A stretch of DNA of 64,000 nt from Clostridia bacterium (lineage in GTDB: Bacteria > Bacillota > Clostridia > Peptostreptococcales > Acidaminobacteraceae): positions 124,001-188,000 of the forward strand of contig JACUUV010000001.1 of assembly GCA_014859095.1 (NCBI GenBank), in the 5' to 3' direction. Below, piece by piece: positions 51,214 to 60,437 of the stretch. The notes under the pieces are model-generated. The model did not search any database, was not told where the DNA came from, and saw only the letters and a program-made list of their open reading frames with translations. Every line of letters starts with the position of its first letter. The stretch's first letter is position 1. A program made the translations under genes and the position numbers.

Positions 51214-54200
51214 TTTTGCCTCCATCACTTACCTTCAATAATACTTCTTCGTTGGTATAGCTCTTTAAAACTCTGAAACGGTTGCTTTCAAAATGAGTGT
51301 CAAACTGACACAAAGCCTTGTAATCGCAATAGTCACAACTCTTGAAAGTCCCTGATTGACAAGGCTTGATGTCTATCTTGCCATCAACGAGCTCATCCCC
51401 AACTTCCACAATGGTCTTTTTGACCCAATGGATCATATCATAAAAACTCTCAAGGGGAATTGTCTTCGAATCCTTTGTGAAAGAACCGTCATTTTTTATT
51501 TTGATTTGTACAACTTGTGATTGACTGTTTTCATAGAGGGATTCGTCCAGATTCTTGAGAACGTTGATATCATCCACCACCAGACCATCAAGCTTCAGTT
51601 CACCCGCAATCTGCTTTTCAACCATTTCCTTGACTTGTTCAGCAGTCTCTATCATCGGGTCGTCAATCTTGAAATAAAATGCTCCGGCTGGTAACAGCTC
51701 AGCAGATTTGAAATACTCGGGATGACCAAGACAGGCATCCAGATATACCATCAATTGCATTTGGAGTCCGTTGTAGATGTCTGAGAGCGACAATTGCTTC
51801 GATCCCGATTTATAATCAATTATTTTCACATAACTTTTCCCATTGGTTTCGAGCACATCAATTCGATCGATCACGCCTCTCAGTAAAATCTTCTCACCAT
51901 TCGACAAAGTAAGAACTATTGGGGGAACACTGTTCATTCCATCAGAAAATACCATTTCAAAAGCGGCCGGAACGAATTTTCCAAGTCTCAAATGCTCTGT
52001 AAGTGTCTTTGCGGCACGTCTGGAGACTCTCTTTAATTTTCTGATCATGTATTGATATTGAAATTTTGAACGGAACAGTTCCGTATCGACCATCGAGTCG
52101 ACGATTGCACCGATCATCTCATCACAAACTTCATCTGTCAGTTCAGACCAGTTCAGACCCAGTTCATAAATCTGTTTCCCAAACAATTCCAAAGTCTTGT
52201 GAAACAAAATACCAACGTCGGGATATTCCAGGGAAAAGTTTTTGACAGGTCGTGGTTTCAATCCTGTTGAAACAAAGTATTTGAATGGACATTGAATATA
52301 TTCCTCAAGTCTAGAGACACTCGTCTTGATCGGCAGGTCATACAAAGAGCGCACAATGTCCCCGTTGATCCTATCCACCATGTTGTCGTATCTTAAAGCA
52401 TCCATGAGATGGGAAATCTCAATCGGTTCGTTCTTGCAATACCATTTGAACACATCCACCCAATCTTTTCGGATTGGATTGCCATCCATGGCACGTCGCA
52501 TTTCAATTGCGAGATGTCTCAATGTCGATTTGCTTGTAGAAATATGATGATGAGTGGAAAGATCCTCTTCCTCGTAGATGCGTTCGTGTTCTATCTTAAG
52601 CGACAGATCCACCTTTCTTGCTTTGGAAATCAGATAGGACGCCCTTAAAGCGGCACCTTCCGCATCCGATTTGGCATAGCTCAGATATAACCTTTCGCTT
52701 GGTCTCGTCACTGCGCTATATATGTTGAATGTTTCCTTGTCCACAAACATTTTACTATCCGACAAGAAACGGCCACCTTTTTCGTGAAGTTTCTCTTTTT
52801 CAGTCTCTGAAATCAACTGTTGATCACTTCCCACTTCAGGTAAAATGCCATCATTGATTCCAAGGATGAACAACACTTTTATGGGATGCGCTCTGGAACG
52901 ATCCAATGATCCGATAAGAATTTGATGCTCATTGAGTGGTAAAAGTCCGACTTCCATATGTTCGAATCCTGTCTCAAGTAAGCCGGTAACCACGTCAAGC
53001 GATACTATTTCATCTCCCATGATTGCAACCAATTGATCAAAAAGTTCCATTGTCTTGTTCCAAACCTGGGTAAAACGTTGTGCTTCATCATAATGATGGG
53101 TCTCAGTGAATTTTTTAACCGATCTGTCTATATCTTCCAGTATCCTCATTTCCACCAACATGTTGTAAAGGACTGAAATGACCTCACGTGTGCTTTTGGA
53201 TTTGAGTTGATTCAATGGTTGGATGGTCCTATAAAGTCTTGCTCTGACCAGATCTATGCTGTCCAGATCCAAACCCTCAAGCGCCGGACGGGTAAAGGGT
53301 GTCTTCAAATGATATGTTTTGATTCCATACTGCTTGATATAGAGTTCAAATGCCGATATGACGTGATGAGGCAACTGATAATAACCAGTTTTAAGCAATT
53401 GAATCATATGTTCCGTTTTTTTAGGTTCATTGACCGCCTTAAAAAGCGACAATATGAAACGGATCAACGGATTGGATAACACACTCGCTTTGATGTCAAG
53501 AAAGTATGGCAAATCATATGCGTTGAATATTCTTTTTATTGCCATCTCATATTCAGGAAGTGCGTTGGTCACCACTGCGATATCACGCCATTCGTACCCG
53601 TCTTCCCTGACGCATTTTACAATTTCAATCGCACAAGTCTCGATTTCACTGAGCCTGTTGTTCGATGCTATAATTCTTATGTTGTCATTATTGAACGAAC
53701 TGGCTTTATAAGGATAAATCATCAAATTTTCAGCAAAATGTTCAATTCTCTCATTGCCAAAGGGTCGGTCAAAAACCATCTTTTTCACTTCGATTTTTAC
53801 GGTTTCTCCTATCTCGAGAATCTTTCGCACCATTTTATCTGTATGGTTGAATGTTCCTCTGTTTTGTTTCAAATCCCATGAAACCGTGATGGTCAGATTT
53901 CTGGAGCTCTGAGCGATCCGACTCAATATTTCATACTCCTGCACAGTGAAACTGTCAAAACCATCCACCCAGACGTCGGAGTGATTCAGCAATTCAGTTG
54001 TGGGCATGACTTCAAGGAGCAGGTTGTAATAATCCTCATCATCAAAAAAGAGTTCTCCCTTTTCATTTTCATATCCCTCAAAAATGGTTTTCAGATCTTT
54101 GATTTTGAATTTGAGCAGGCTTTCAACTTCGATGCCCTCATAAATGCGCTCCAAATCCTCCGGAACAATCATATTTTGCTTGAGTTCTTGAATTAATTCA

Positions 54201-54565
54201 TGGAACTTTAGTAAAAACCCGGGTTTATCATAAGCATTCTTATAAAGATGCAAGACATCCTCACTTGATATAAACACTTTTCTCAACAACATCAACTTTC
54301 CCATTTCAGTGATAATGGGCTGATTGATGTTACCGACCTCCTCAAAAATTCTATGCATAAGTCTTTTGAAACTGATGATTTCTACACCCAGTATTCCGTT
54401 CATTCCGGAATGGGAAACGAACTGCTTCTCAGCCTCAAGAGTGAATTGCTCGGGAACAATCAAAATGGTCTCATTATTTTTCCCATTTTCGATGTGTCTC
54501 TTCATTTCTTCATAAACGGTGTATGTTTTGCCACTTTTTGCCTGTCCCATGAATAAACGTATCAT
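51206..54565 (-). CDS. addB: ATP-dependent helicase/nuclease subunit B
   Basis: 1119 residues. N-terminal MGQAKSGKTYTVYEEM (Walker A-like), central inactivated helicase, and a C-terminal RecB nuclease with YVKIIDYKSGSKQLSL. The four iron-sulphur Cys typical of AddB are present: EEYIQCPFKYF, then CQSGTFKSCDYCDYKALC. First gene of an operon addB-addA-cysQ-hutD-PfkB-like. Confidence 0.94.
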   Translation of the reverse strand: MIRLFMGQAKSGKTYTVYEEMKRHIENGKNNETILIVPEQFTLEAEKQFVSHSGMNGILGVEIISFKRLMHRIFEEVGNINQPIITEMGKLMLLRKVFISSEDVLHLYKNAYDKPGFLLKFHELIQELKQNMIVPEDLERIYEGIEVESLLKFKIKDLKTIFEGYENEKGELFFDDEDYYNLLLEVMPTTELLNHSDVWVDGFDSFTVQEYEILSRIAQSSRNLTITVSWDLKQNRGTFNHTDKMVRKILEIGETVKIEVKKMVFDRPFGNERIEHFAENLMIYPYKASSFNNDNIRIIASNNRLSEIETCAIEIVKCVREDGYEWRDIAVVTNALPEYEMAIKRIFNAYDLPYFLDIKASVLSNPLIRFILSLFKAVNEPKKTEHMIQLLKTGYYQLPHHVISAFELYIKQYGIKTYHLKTPFTRPALEGLDLDSIDLVRARLYRTIQPLNQLKSKSTREVISVLYNMLVEMRILEDIDRSVKKFTETHHYDEAQRFTQVWNKTMELFDQLVAIMGDEIVSLDVVTGLLETGFEHMEVGLLPLNEHQILIGSLDRSRAHPIKVLFILGINDGILPEVGSDQQLISETEKEKLHEKGGRFLSDSKMFVDKETFNIYSAVTRPSERLYLSYAKSDAEGAALRASYLISKARKVDLSLKIEHERIYEEEDLSTHHHISTSKSTLRHLAIEMRRAMDGNPIRKDWVDVFKWYCKNEPIEISHLMDALRYDNMVDRINGDIVRSLYDLPIKTSVSRLEEYIQCPFKYFVSTGLKPRPVKNFSLEYPDVGILFHKTLELFGKQIYELGLNWSELTDEVCDEMIGAIVDSMVDTELFRSKFQYQYMIRKLKRVSRRAAKTLTEHLRLGKFVPAAFEMVFSDGMNSVPPIVLTLSNGEKILLRGVIDRIDVLETNGKSYVKIIDYKSGSKQLSLSDIYNGLQMQLMVYLDACLGHPEYFKSAELLPAGAFYFKIDDPMIETAEQVKEMVEKQIAGELKLDGLVVDDINVLKNLDESLYENSQSQVVQIKIKNDGSFTKDSKTIPLESFYDMIHWVKKTIVEVGDELVDGKIDIKPCQSGTFKSCDYCDYKALCQFDTHFESNRFRVLKSYTNEEVLLKVSDGGKNG

Positions 54566-54725
54566 AATGCCTCCAAGTTTTAACCGGCGAGTTGATATAT
54601 TTTACCATTTTTCAATAGGCCTATCAAGGAATATGCCTAATGGACAATGCAGAAAGGTTGTATTCCCATATTTATTTTTTCATGAAATAAGTGTATAATT
54701 TATCCATCACAACTAAGGAGGATTT

Positions 54726-55418
54726 ATGAAGTTATCACACAGGTTGTTAATCTTGTTTTTGAGTGTTGCCCTATCTCTGAACATATTCTTATTGGTATTT
54801 GAGCATTATGCTTTTAATTCCAATTATTATATAGAGAATTTTTTGGCTCTTGGCGTAGATGAGACAGTAGGAATTTCTGAAAATGATTTGGTCAGCGTTA
54901 CAGAGGCATTGGTTTCATATATTGACGATGGTAGTGGGAATCTAATGACCACCGCTGTCGTGAATGGGACAAACGTGGTCTTTTATAATGTCAAAGAGCG
55001 TATTCATTTGGATGACATCTATATTCTCGCAAAAAATGCCAGAATGTTTGTTTTTGTGCTTCAAGTTTTGATGGTACTTGCATTGCTCACATTGTTCTAT
55101 TCTGCAAAAGGAGACATTCGGTACTTTCTTAAGCCACTTAAAGGAGCACTCTGGTCGGCACTCGCATTTATCACATTTCTTGGTTCACTCTATTTTGTGG
55201 ATTTCAATTGGGCTTTCTATCGTTTTCATGAGATCTTTTTCTCAAACGATCTCTGGCTCCTCGATCCACGTACCGATCGTCTGATTCAACTCATGCCTCT
55301 TGAATTCTTTATCGGATTCACACGCACCTGGCTTTTGACTGCTGTGTTCGCGCATATTCTGTTGTTCATGATATATCTCCTACTAAAACTTTTGATTAAA
55401 AAATTTGATAATGAATAA
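54726..55418 (+). CDS. TIGR01906/DUF1461-type membrane protein
   Basis: 230 residues with about five membrane segments (LLILFLSVALSLNIFLLV near the start; then near 100-118, 140-155 and the C terminus). Between the first two lies an extracellular loop containing SYIDDGSG and ERIHLDDIY, typical of the DUF1461 family. Function unknown. AAGGAGG precedes the ATG. The stop codon is part of a long hairpin terminator. Confidence 0.82.
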   Translation: MKLSHRLLILFLSVALSLNIFLLVFEHYAFNSNYYIENFLALGVDETVGISENDLVSVTEALVSYIDDGSGNLMTTAVVNGTNVVFYNVKERIHLDDIYILAKNARMFVFVLQVLMVLALLTLFYSAKGDIRYFLKPLKGALWSALAFITFLGSLYFVDFNWAFYRFHEIFFSNDLWLLDPRTDRLIQLMPLEFFIGFTRTWLLTAVFAHILLFMIYLLLKLLIKKFDNE

Positions 55419-55454
55419 GAAATCATTTGCTTTGCAAAAGATTTCTTATTCATC
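55410..55454 (+). terminator. terminator of the TIGR01906-type gene
   Basis: ATGAATAAGAAATC...TTTGC and GCAAA...GATTTCTTATTCAT form a long stem that includes the stop codon. The palindromic repeat begins immediately after. Confidence 0.75.
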
Positions 55455-55656
55455 GCGTAGGTAAGTTTCCGAAGGAAACTTACCTAGCGTCTCAGTCGAT
55501 ATTTGAAGATGTAATTGAGCATAATAGGTTTTGAATTACTAAGTTGGTATCAATATGCTTTAATACTATTACGAACATAGTCACATAAGCTCCTGTGTTA
55601 GCAGGCAAACACTATGTCGCCCAATATTTCCGCTTTGCGGAAATATTGGGCCTACG
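55454..55656. repeat. second, inverted member of the palindromic repeat family
   Basis: The first 60 bases (CGCGTAGGTAAGTTTCCGAAGG and onward to GAAGATGT) match, with about six differences, the reverse complement of part of the 123-bp unit at 1.3-1.6 kb. The element runs from CGTAGG (55456) to CCTACG (55656), and contains GGTAAGTTTCC...GGAAACTTACC, GTAATT...AATTAC, CATAGT...ACTATG with an inner CCTG...CAGG, and CCCAATATTTCCGC-TTT-GCGGAAATATTGGG. It separates two genes and has no coding potential. Confidence 0.85.
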
Positions 55657-55658
55657 AG

Positions 55659-55703
55659 TAAAACAAAAAAACGAACTTCACTTGTGAAGTTCGTTTTTTT
55701 GTT
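55659..55703. terminator. terminator of the DUF523/DUF1722 gene
   Basis: AAAACAAAAAAACGAACTTCAC and its near reverse complement form a hairpin with a TTGT loop; flanking A and T runs allow use in both directions. Confidence 0.85.
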
Positions 55704-56681
55704 TTATAATCCTTTCCCAGAATCAGTAACCTCTATCAAATCCGTAGGAAACATATTGAAAATGGTCTGATTCTTAAGATAAGGTTCATCAAATCGGATC
55801 ACCCATGATCGGATGATCATCAATACGCTTGAAAACGGAATTTTCTTGTTCTGATATTGTTCGAGCTGGTCAAAGAAAAAAGATTTTTCATCTTTGGAAA
55901 GCTCATTTTTGAAGTAACCAAACAAATGAAGCAACATATTGGTGTTCTTGCCGCTATTTGGATATGTCGAGTAAATGGGAAGCATCGCTTGCTCATATAG
56001 TTTCAGCACTTCATCTGGTTGATGGTGTTCATGGTTGGCGACGATTTTGCCCATTTGCGACAAAGCCTTTTGATGATAAGCCATGAACAGATATTTGTTT
56101 TTGGTATGGAAAGCGACCAATGGACTTGTTTTCTTGATGGCATTGACTTCGCTTACCACATTTCTGAACTCAAAATGTAAAAATAATGACATCAAAAAAT
56201 GCTCTCTGATGTTGAAGTGCATCAGTCTTCCATCGTCCTCCGTTGGAAGATTCGGAAAATGCGATTTGATGGCACCACCGAAAAATCCGTTGGTCTTGTC
56301 TATACTCGGGACTTTACCCGCTGAGTGGTAATATTTGGCGTCCTTCAGTCCGCACGTCGGTGACTTGCATTTCAAGATCACACCGTCAAATTCAGTTTGA
56401 TTGTTTTCCTTGAAAAAGTTATCCATGAATTTTTCCATGTCCGGAGTCCGATCGGTGCCTTTATAGGAATCCACGAGTTTGAATCCGCTGTCGGTCTTGA
56501 TAATCCGTATTGCTTCTCTTGGTGACGGTAGTCCAATGGCCATTTCAGGACATACCGTCACAAAATCGACATACTCCTTCAATTTTTCGATGGTCTCGTT
56601 TTTGATAACACTTCCGTCATATCTACAATTGCAATGCTCGAGACATGCACTGCATAATATTTTGGGTCTGGATAGTCCCAT
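55704..56681 (-). CDS. DUF523 and DUF1722 domain protein (YbgA-like fusion)
   Basis: 325 residues. N-terminal DUF523 with ILCSACLEHCNCRYDG (conserved Cys) and VCPEMAIGLPSPREAIRI, and ILKCKSPTCGLKDA; C-terminal DUF1722/YbgA region with HEHHQPDEVL and IPFSSVLMIIRSWVIRF. The clustered Cys may bind metal or an iron-sulphur cluster. Function unknown. AGGAGG precedes the ATG. Ends at the terminator shared with the repeat region. Confidence 0.88.
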   Translation of the reverse strand: MGLSRPKILCSACLEHCNCRYDGSVIKNETIEKLKEYVDFVTVCPEMAIGLPSPREAIRIIKTDSGFKLVDSYKGTDRTPDMEKFMDNFFKENNQTEFDGVILKCKSPTCGLKDAKYYHSAGKVPSIDKTNGFFGGAIKSHFPNLPTEDDGRLMHFNIREHFLMSLFLHFEFRNVVSEVNAIKKTSPLVAFHTKNKYLFMAYHQKALSQMGKIVANHEHHQPDEVLKLYEQAMLPIYSTYPNSGKNTNMLLHLFGYFKNELSKDEKSFFFDQLEQYQNKKIPFSSVLMIIRSWVIRFDEPYLKNQTIFNMFPTDLIEVTDSGKGL

Positions 56682-56696
56682 TTGCTCCTCCTATCG

Positions 56697-57326
56697 TCAG
56701 TTCTTGATATATTCTCTGACTTTAAAACCTTTTTCTTCAAGTTTCTTGACAATCCTATCAGGGTCATCACTTTTCACACGAATCGATATTTCTTGAATGC
56801 CCATGACTTCAGTATCAATCAGAGCGATGTTCGAAATGTTGCCGTTGTTTTTTGAGATGATTTCTGCGATTTTGCTGAGTACGCCCTTGAAATCATCGGT
56901 GTATATGGAAATTTTGGAATTGTTGATACCGTAAATTTTAGTGAGCACACCAAACAAAGCATTTTGCGTGACGATACCTAAAAATTCATCCCGTTCATTG
57001 ACAACTGGTATAAATCTTACTTTGTTCTTGAAAAAGATTTCAGCAGCCTCTTCAACGAACAAATCGGGTTTGACTGGATCAATGCGGTTATGGATGAATG
57101 AACTCACCGGTCTGGATAAAAATTCTTGAATATCGGGATGATCTTCGCTGAAAAATGTGTCATAAATATATTGCTTTGATAAAAATCCTATAAATTTCTT
57201 GTTTTCTGCCACCGGCAAAGATAAAAAACCATTCTTCTCAATGAGTTCAATGGCATCTTTCGCCGTGTCGTTCGGTTTTAAAACCGTTAGTTCGTTCGCT
57301 GAGACCATAATTGCTCTAATTTTCAT
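56697..57326 (-). CDS. CBS-pair and ACT-domain protein (AcuB-like)
   Basis: 209 residues from the ATG at 57326 (GAAAGGGG upstream). Two CBS repeats (ELTVLKPNDTAKDAIELI, then FIPVVNERDEFLGIVTQNAL), followed by an ACT domain (ISIYTDDFKGVLSKIAEII...NISNIALID). Such proteins sense adenine nucleotides or amino acids. Sixteen bp upstream of the DUF523 gene, with which it may be co-transcribed. Divergent from htpG. Confidence 0.85.
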   Translation of the reverse strand: MKIRAIMVSANELTVLKPNDTAKDAIELIEKNGFLSLPVAENKKFIGFLSKQYIYDTFFSEDHPDIQEFLSRPVSSFIHNRIDPVKPDLFVEEAAEIFFKNKVRFIPVVNERDEFLGIVTQNALFGVLTKIYGINNSKISIYTDDFKGVLSKIAEIISKNNGNISNIALIDTEVMGIQEISIRVKSDDPDRIVKKLEEKGFKVREYIKN

Positions 57327-57433
57327 AATATTACCCCTTTCAATTGTGCTTGTTTTTTTTTTTTGCCATTCGTAGTATGTATATCCCAAAATAATGATAT
57401 CACAACAAATAGTTCAATAATTTAATTTTGCCG

Positions 57434-57460
57434 TTAGCACTCTTTAACTTTGAGTGCTAA
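57434..57460. promoter_or_regulatory. perfect CIRCE element (HrcA operator)
   Basis: TTAGCACTC-TTTAACTTT-GAGTGCTAA, an exact 9-9-9 CIRCE. It lies between the CBS-ACT gene and htpG, seven bases before the -35 box of the htpG promoter. Confidence 0.95.
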
Positions 57461-57467
57461 TTCCATC

Positions 57468-57496
57468 TTGACTTTTTGATATCGTGGCTATATCAT
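57468..57496 (+). promoter_or_regulatory. promoter of the htpG-lrgAB operon
   Basis: TTGACT (57468-57473), 17-bp spacer, TATCAT (57491-57496), about 37 bp before the start codon. Confidence 0.7.
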
Positions 57497-57532
57497 ATTT
57501 TTATAGAAATTATTAAAGGAGTGAACAATACA

Positions 57533-59383
57533 ATGAAAACCCAAAAAGGCAATCTGTCCATTCATAGTGAAAATATTTTCCCGATCATCAAGAAATGGTT
57601 GTATTCCGACCATGATATTTTTGTGAGAGAATTGGTTTCCAATGCAAGTGACGCCATAACCAAAATCAAAAAACTAACCACAATGCAAGAAATCGACTTG
57701 GACCCGGATGAGCAATTCAAGATTGGCATTCATCTGAACGAAACTGAAAAGACACTTACCTTTTCAGATAACGGAATAGGCATGACCGATGAGGAAATCA
57801 AGAAATACATCAATCAGATCGCATTTTCAGGTGCGGAAGATTTTCTGAACAAGTATAAGGACAAATCAGACAAAGACCAGATCATAGGTCACTTTGGACT
57901 TGGATTCTATTCGGCTTTCATGGTTGCCGAAAATGTCGAGATCCACAGTTTGTCCTATCAGAAAGATTCGGAACCGGTAATCTGGCGCTGCGACGGCGGT
58001 ACGACTTTCGAAATGGAAAAAGGCACCAAAACAACCCGAGGAACGGACATCATTTTGAATATCAGTGAAGATGGCAAAGAATTTTTGAATGAATACAAAC
58101 TCAAAAACATCATAGAAAAATACTGTTCCTTCATGCCTTATGAAATCTACCTCACAGTGGAAGGCAAAACTGTGGAAGATGAAATCAAGCCAATCAACAC
58201 CACTCTTCCCCTCTATGCCAAAGCACCTTCGGATTGCACCGACGAAGAATACAAAGACTTTTATCAAAAAACTTTCAACGACTACAAGGAACCCTTGTTC
58301 TGGATCCACCTCAACATGGATTACCCTTTCAATTTGAAGGGAATTTTATATTTCCCAAAATTGAATACGGAATTTGATACCATTGAAGGTCAAATCAAAC
58401 TTTACAACTCACAAGTCTTTGTAGCCGACAATATCAAGGAAGTCATTCCGGAATTCTTGCTGCTGCTTAAAGGCGTCATCGATTGCCCTGATCTTCCACT
58501 CAACGTTTCCAGGAGTTTTCTACAAAATGACGGATTCGTCAGAAAAATTTCAACCTATATCAGCAAAAAAGTAGCTGATAAACTGGGTGGTCTTTTCAAG
58601 ACGGAGAGGAATTCATTTGAAGCATTTTGGAACGATATTAGTCCTTTCATAAAATTCGGGACACTCAAAGACGAAAAATTTTATGAGGGTGTGGAAAAAA
58701 TCCTCATGTTCAACACTACAGACAATCGTTTCGTGACACTCGACGAATACCTTGCAGATGCCATCGGAAAGCACGAAAACACTATTTTCTATGTCTCCGA
58801 TCCTATTCAACAGGCACAATACGTCAGAATGTTCAAAGAACAAGAACTCGAAGCTGTGATTTTGGATCACCATATCGATCAGCCTTTCATTTCACTTCTT
58901 GAATCAAAGCGTGAAGGCATATCGTTTGCAAGAGTTGATGCGGACCTCAATGAACACTTCAAGGAAACCCATGACTGGAGCGAAGATGAGAAGGCCGTCA
59001 TACTCGAAAAACTGGAAGCACAATTTAAAAAAGCCCTTCACCTCGATAAAATCAAAATTCAACTCGAAAAAATGAAAAATGAAGGCCTGTCCAGCATGAT
59101 CATTCTTTCCGAAGAATCGAGAAGAATGCAGGACATGATGAAAATGTACAGTGTTTCAGGCATGAATCCCGATCTGTTCAAAACCGAAACAACGTTGTTG
59201 CTCAACATCAAACACCCTCTGGTTCAGCATTTGATAGAGAATGAGGAGGCATCCGAAGAAATTCGTTTTATGATTTGTGAACAACTCTATGATTTGGCGA
59301 TGCTCAGCCACACACATTTGTCGCCCGAGGCGATGACAAAGTTTATAAAACGCAGCAATGATCTATTGTTGCGATTGATCTGA
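57533..59383 (+). CDS. htpG: molecular chaperone HtpG (Hsp90)
   Basis: 616 residues, typical length. Start at the ATG after AAGGAGTGAACAATACA. N-terminal GHKL ATPase: ELVSNASDAITKIKKL (N box), FSDNGIGMTDEEI, GHFGLGFYSAFMVA, GTDIILNI; middle and C-terminal domains intact (NVSRSFLQND). The upstream perfect CIRCE suggests HrcA control, unlike the class III regulation of htpG in Bacillus subtilis. The stop codon overlaps the lrgA start (TGATG). Confidence 0.96.
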   Translation: MKTQKGNLSIHSENIFPIIKKWLYSDHDIFVRELVSNASDAITKIKKLTTMQEIDLDPDEQFKIGIHLNETEKTLTFSDNGIGMTDEEIKKYINQIAFSGAEDFLNKYKDKSDKDQIIGHFGLGFYSAFMVAENVEIHSLSYQKDSEPVIWRCDGGTTFEMEKGTKTTRGTDIILNISEDGKEFLNEYKLKNIIEKYCSFMPYEIYLTVEGKTVEDEIKPINTTLPLYAKAPSDCTDEEYKDFYQKTFNDYKEPLFWIHLNMDYPFNLKGILYFPKLNTEFDTIEGQIKLYNSQVFVADNIKEVIPEFLLLLKGVIDCPDLPLNVSRSFLQNDGFVRKISTYISKKVADKLGGLFKTERNSFEAFWNDISPFIKFGTLKDEKFYEGVEKILMFNTTDNRFVTLDEYLADAIGKHENTIFYVSDPIQQAQYVRMFKEQELEAVILDHHIDQPFISLLESKREGISFARVDADLNEHFKETHDWSEDEKAVILEKLEAQFKKALHLDKIKIQLEKMKNEGLSSMIILSEESRRMQDMMKMYSVSGMNPDLFKTETTLLLNIKHPLVQHLIENEEASEEIRFMICEQLYDLAMLSHTHLSPEAMTKFIKRSNDLLLRLI

Positions 59384-59745
59384 TGAAGCTGATCCTGCAG
59401 TTTGGCCTATTGATCGGATTCTGGTTGTCGGGAGAAGTGCTCAGCTCGATCCTGGAATCCATCATAGCCATACCCGGATCCATTCTCGGCATGGTGCTCC
59501 TATTCATCGCTTTGACTTCAGGTGTGTTGAAAGAAAAGCAAATCAAGGATATCGGGGACTTCCTGCTGACCAATATCGCCTTCTTCTTTGTTCCTGCAAG
59601 TGTGGCGATTCTAGCACTTGACAGCATCAGTGGAGAACATGTGACTCCACTGGTCATAGTTGCGCTTGTATCGACATTTGTCACCATGGTTGTCACAATG
59701 CTGGTAACTCATATTCTCACTAAGGGCAAGGAGGCGAAAAAATGA
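59383..59745 (+). CDS. lrgA: LrgA/CidA-family membrane protein
   Basis: 120 residues, four membrane helices, with IPGSILGMVLLFIAL (family motif) and FFFVPASVAIL. Such holin-like proteins pair with LrgB; in Bacillus the pair imports pyruvate (PftAB). The start overlaps the htpG stop codon, so translation is coupled. Confidence 0.92.
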   Translation: MKLILQFGLLIGFWLSGEVLSSILESIIAIPGSILGMVLLFIALTSGVLKEKQIKDIGDFLLTNIAFFFVPASVAILALDSISGEHVTPLVIVALVSTFVTMVVTMLVTHILTKGKEAKK

Positions 59746-60437
59746 TTCGTGAATTGACTTTTTCACCTGCTTTTGGAATCCTGGTCACCATACTGGCTTA
59801 TCAAATGGGGGCTTTCATCAAGAAAAAGACCGAGTCCGATTTTGCCAACCCCTTGTTGATTGCCCTTGTTCTGATTATTGGATTTTTGAAAGTCTTTGAT
59901 ATACCTTATGAGAATTACAAACTCGGTGGCGATGGCATTCATTTTATGCTGAGCCCACTTACCGTCGCCTTGGGACTGATGTTATACCGTCAACGAGAAA
60001 CCATCAGAACCTATTTCCTGAGTCTGATGATTGGCATCACTTCTGGTGTGCTGGCATCTTTTTTCAGTATATTATTACTCAGCAAGTTATTGAAATTGCC
60101 TGAAGCATTTTTGATTTCCTTGCTGCCAAAATCCATAACAACGCCTATGGCTCTGTCACTGAGCGAAATACTCGGCGGAACAGGTTCACTTACAGTAATA
60201 ATGGTGATACTGACAGGCATCGGTGGTGCTTTTATGGCGCCTTGGGTTTTAAAACTGTTGCGCGGTGTCAACCCTATTGCGGTTGGTGTCGGCATAGGAA
60301 CAGCCTCACATGCTGTCGGTACAGCCAAAGCGCTTGAAATCGGCGAAAAAGAAGGAGCACTCAGTAGCGCTGCCATAGGCCTTGCCGGCCTTATAACAGT
60401 TGTACTGGTACCCCTTTTGTATCAAATATTCGGTTAA
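59742..60437 (+). CDS. lrgB: LrgB/CidB-family membrane protein
   Basis: 231 residues with about nine hydrophobic segments; LLPKSITTPMALSLSE, GIGTASHAVGTAKAL and IGLAGLITVVLVPL are family motifs. AAGGAGG before the ATG, four-base overlap with lrgA. Its last codon overlaps the end of the convergent 2-oxoacid oxidoreductase gene. Confidence 0.94.
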   Translation: MIRELTFSPAFGILVTILAYQMGAFIKKKTESDFANPLLIALVLIIGFLKVFDIPYENYKLGGDGIHFMLSPLTVALGLMLYRQRETIRTYFLSLMIGITSGVLASFFSILLLSKLLKLPEAFLISLLPKSITTPMALSLSEILGGTGSLTVIMVILTGIGGAFMAPWVLKLLRGVNPIAVGVGIGTASHAVGTAKALEIGEKEGALSSAAIGLAGLITVVLVPLLYQIFG

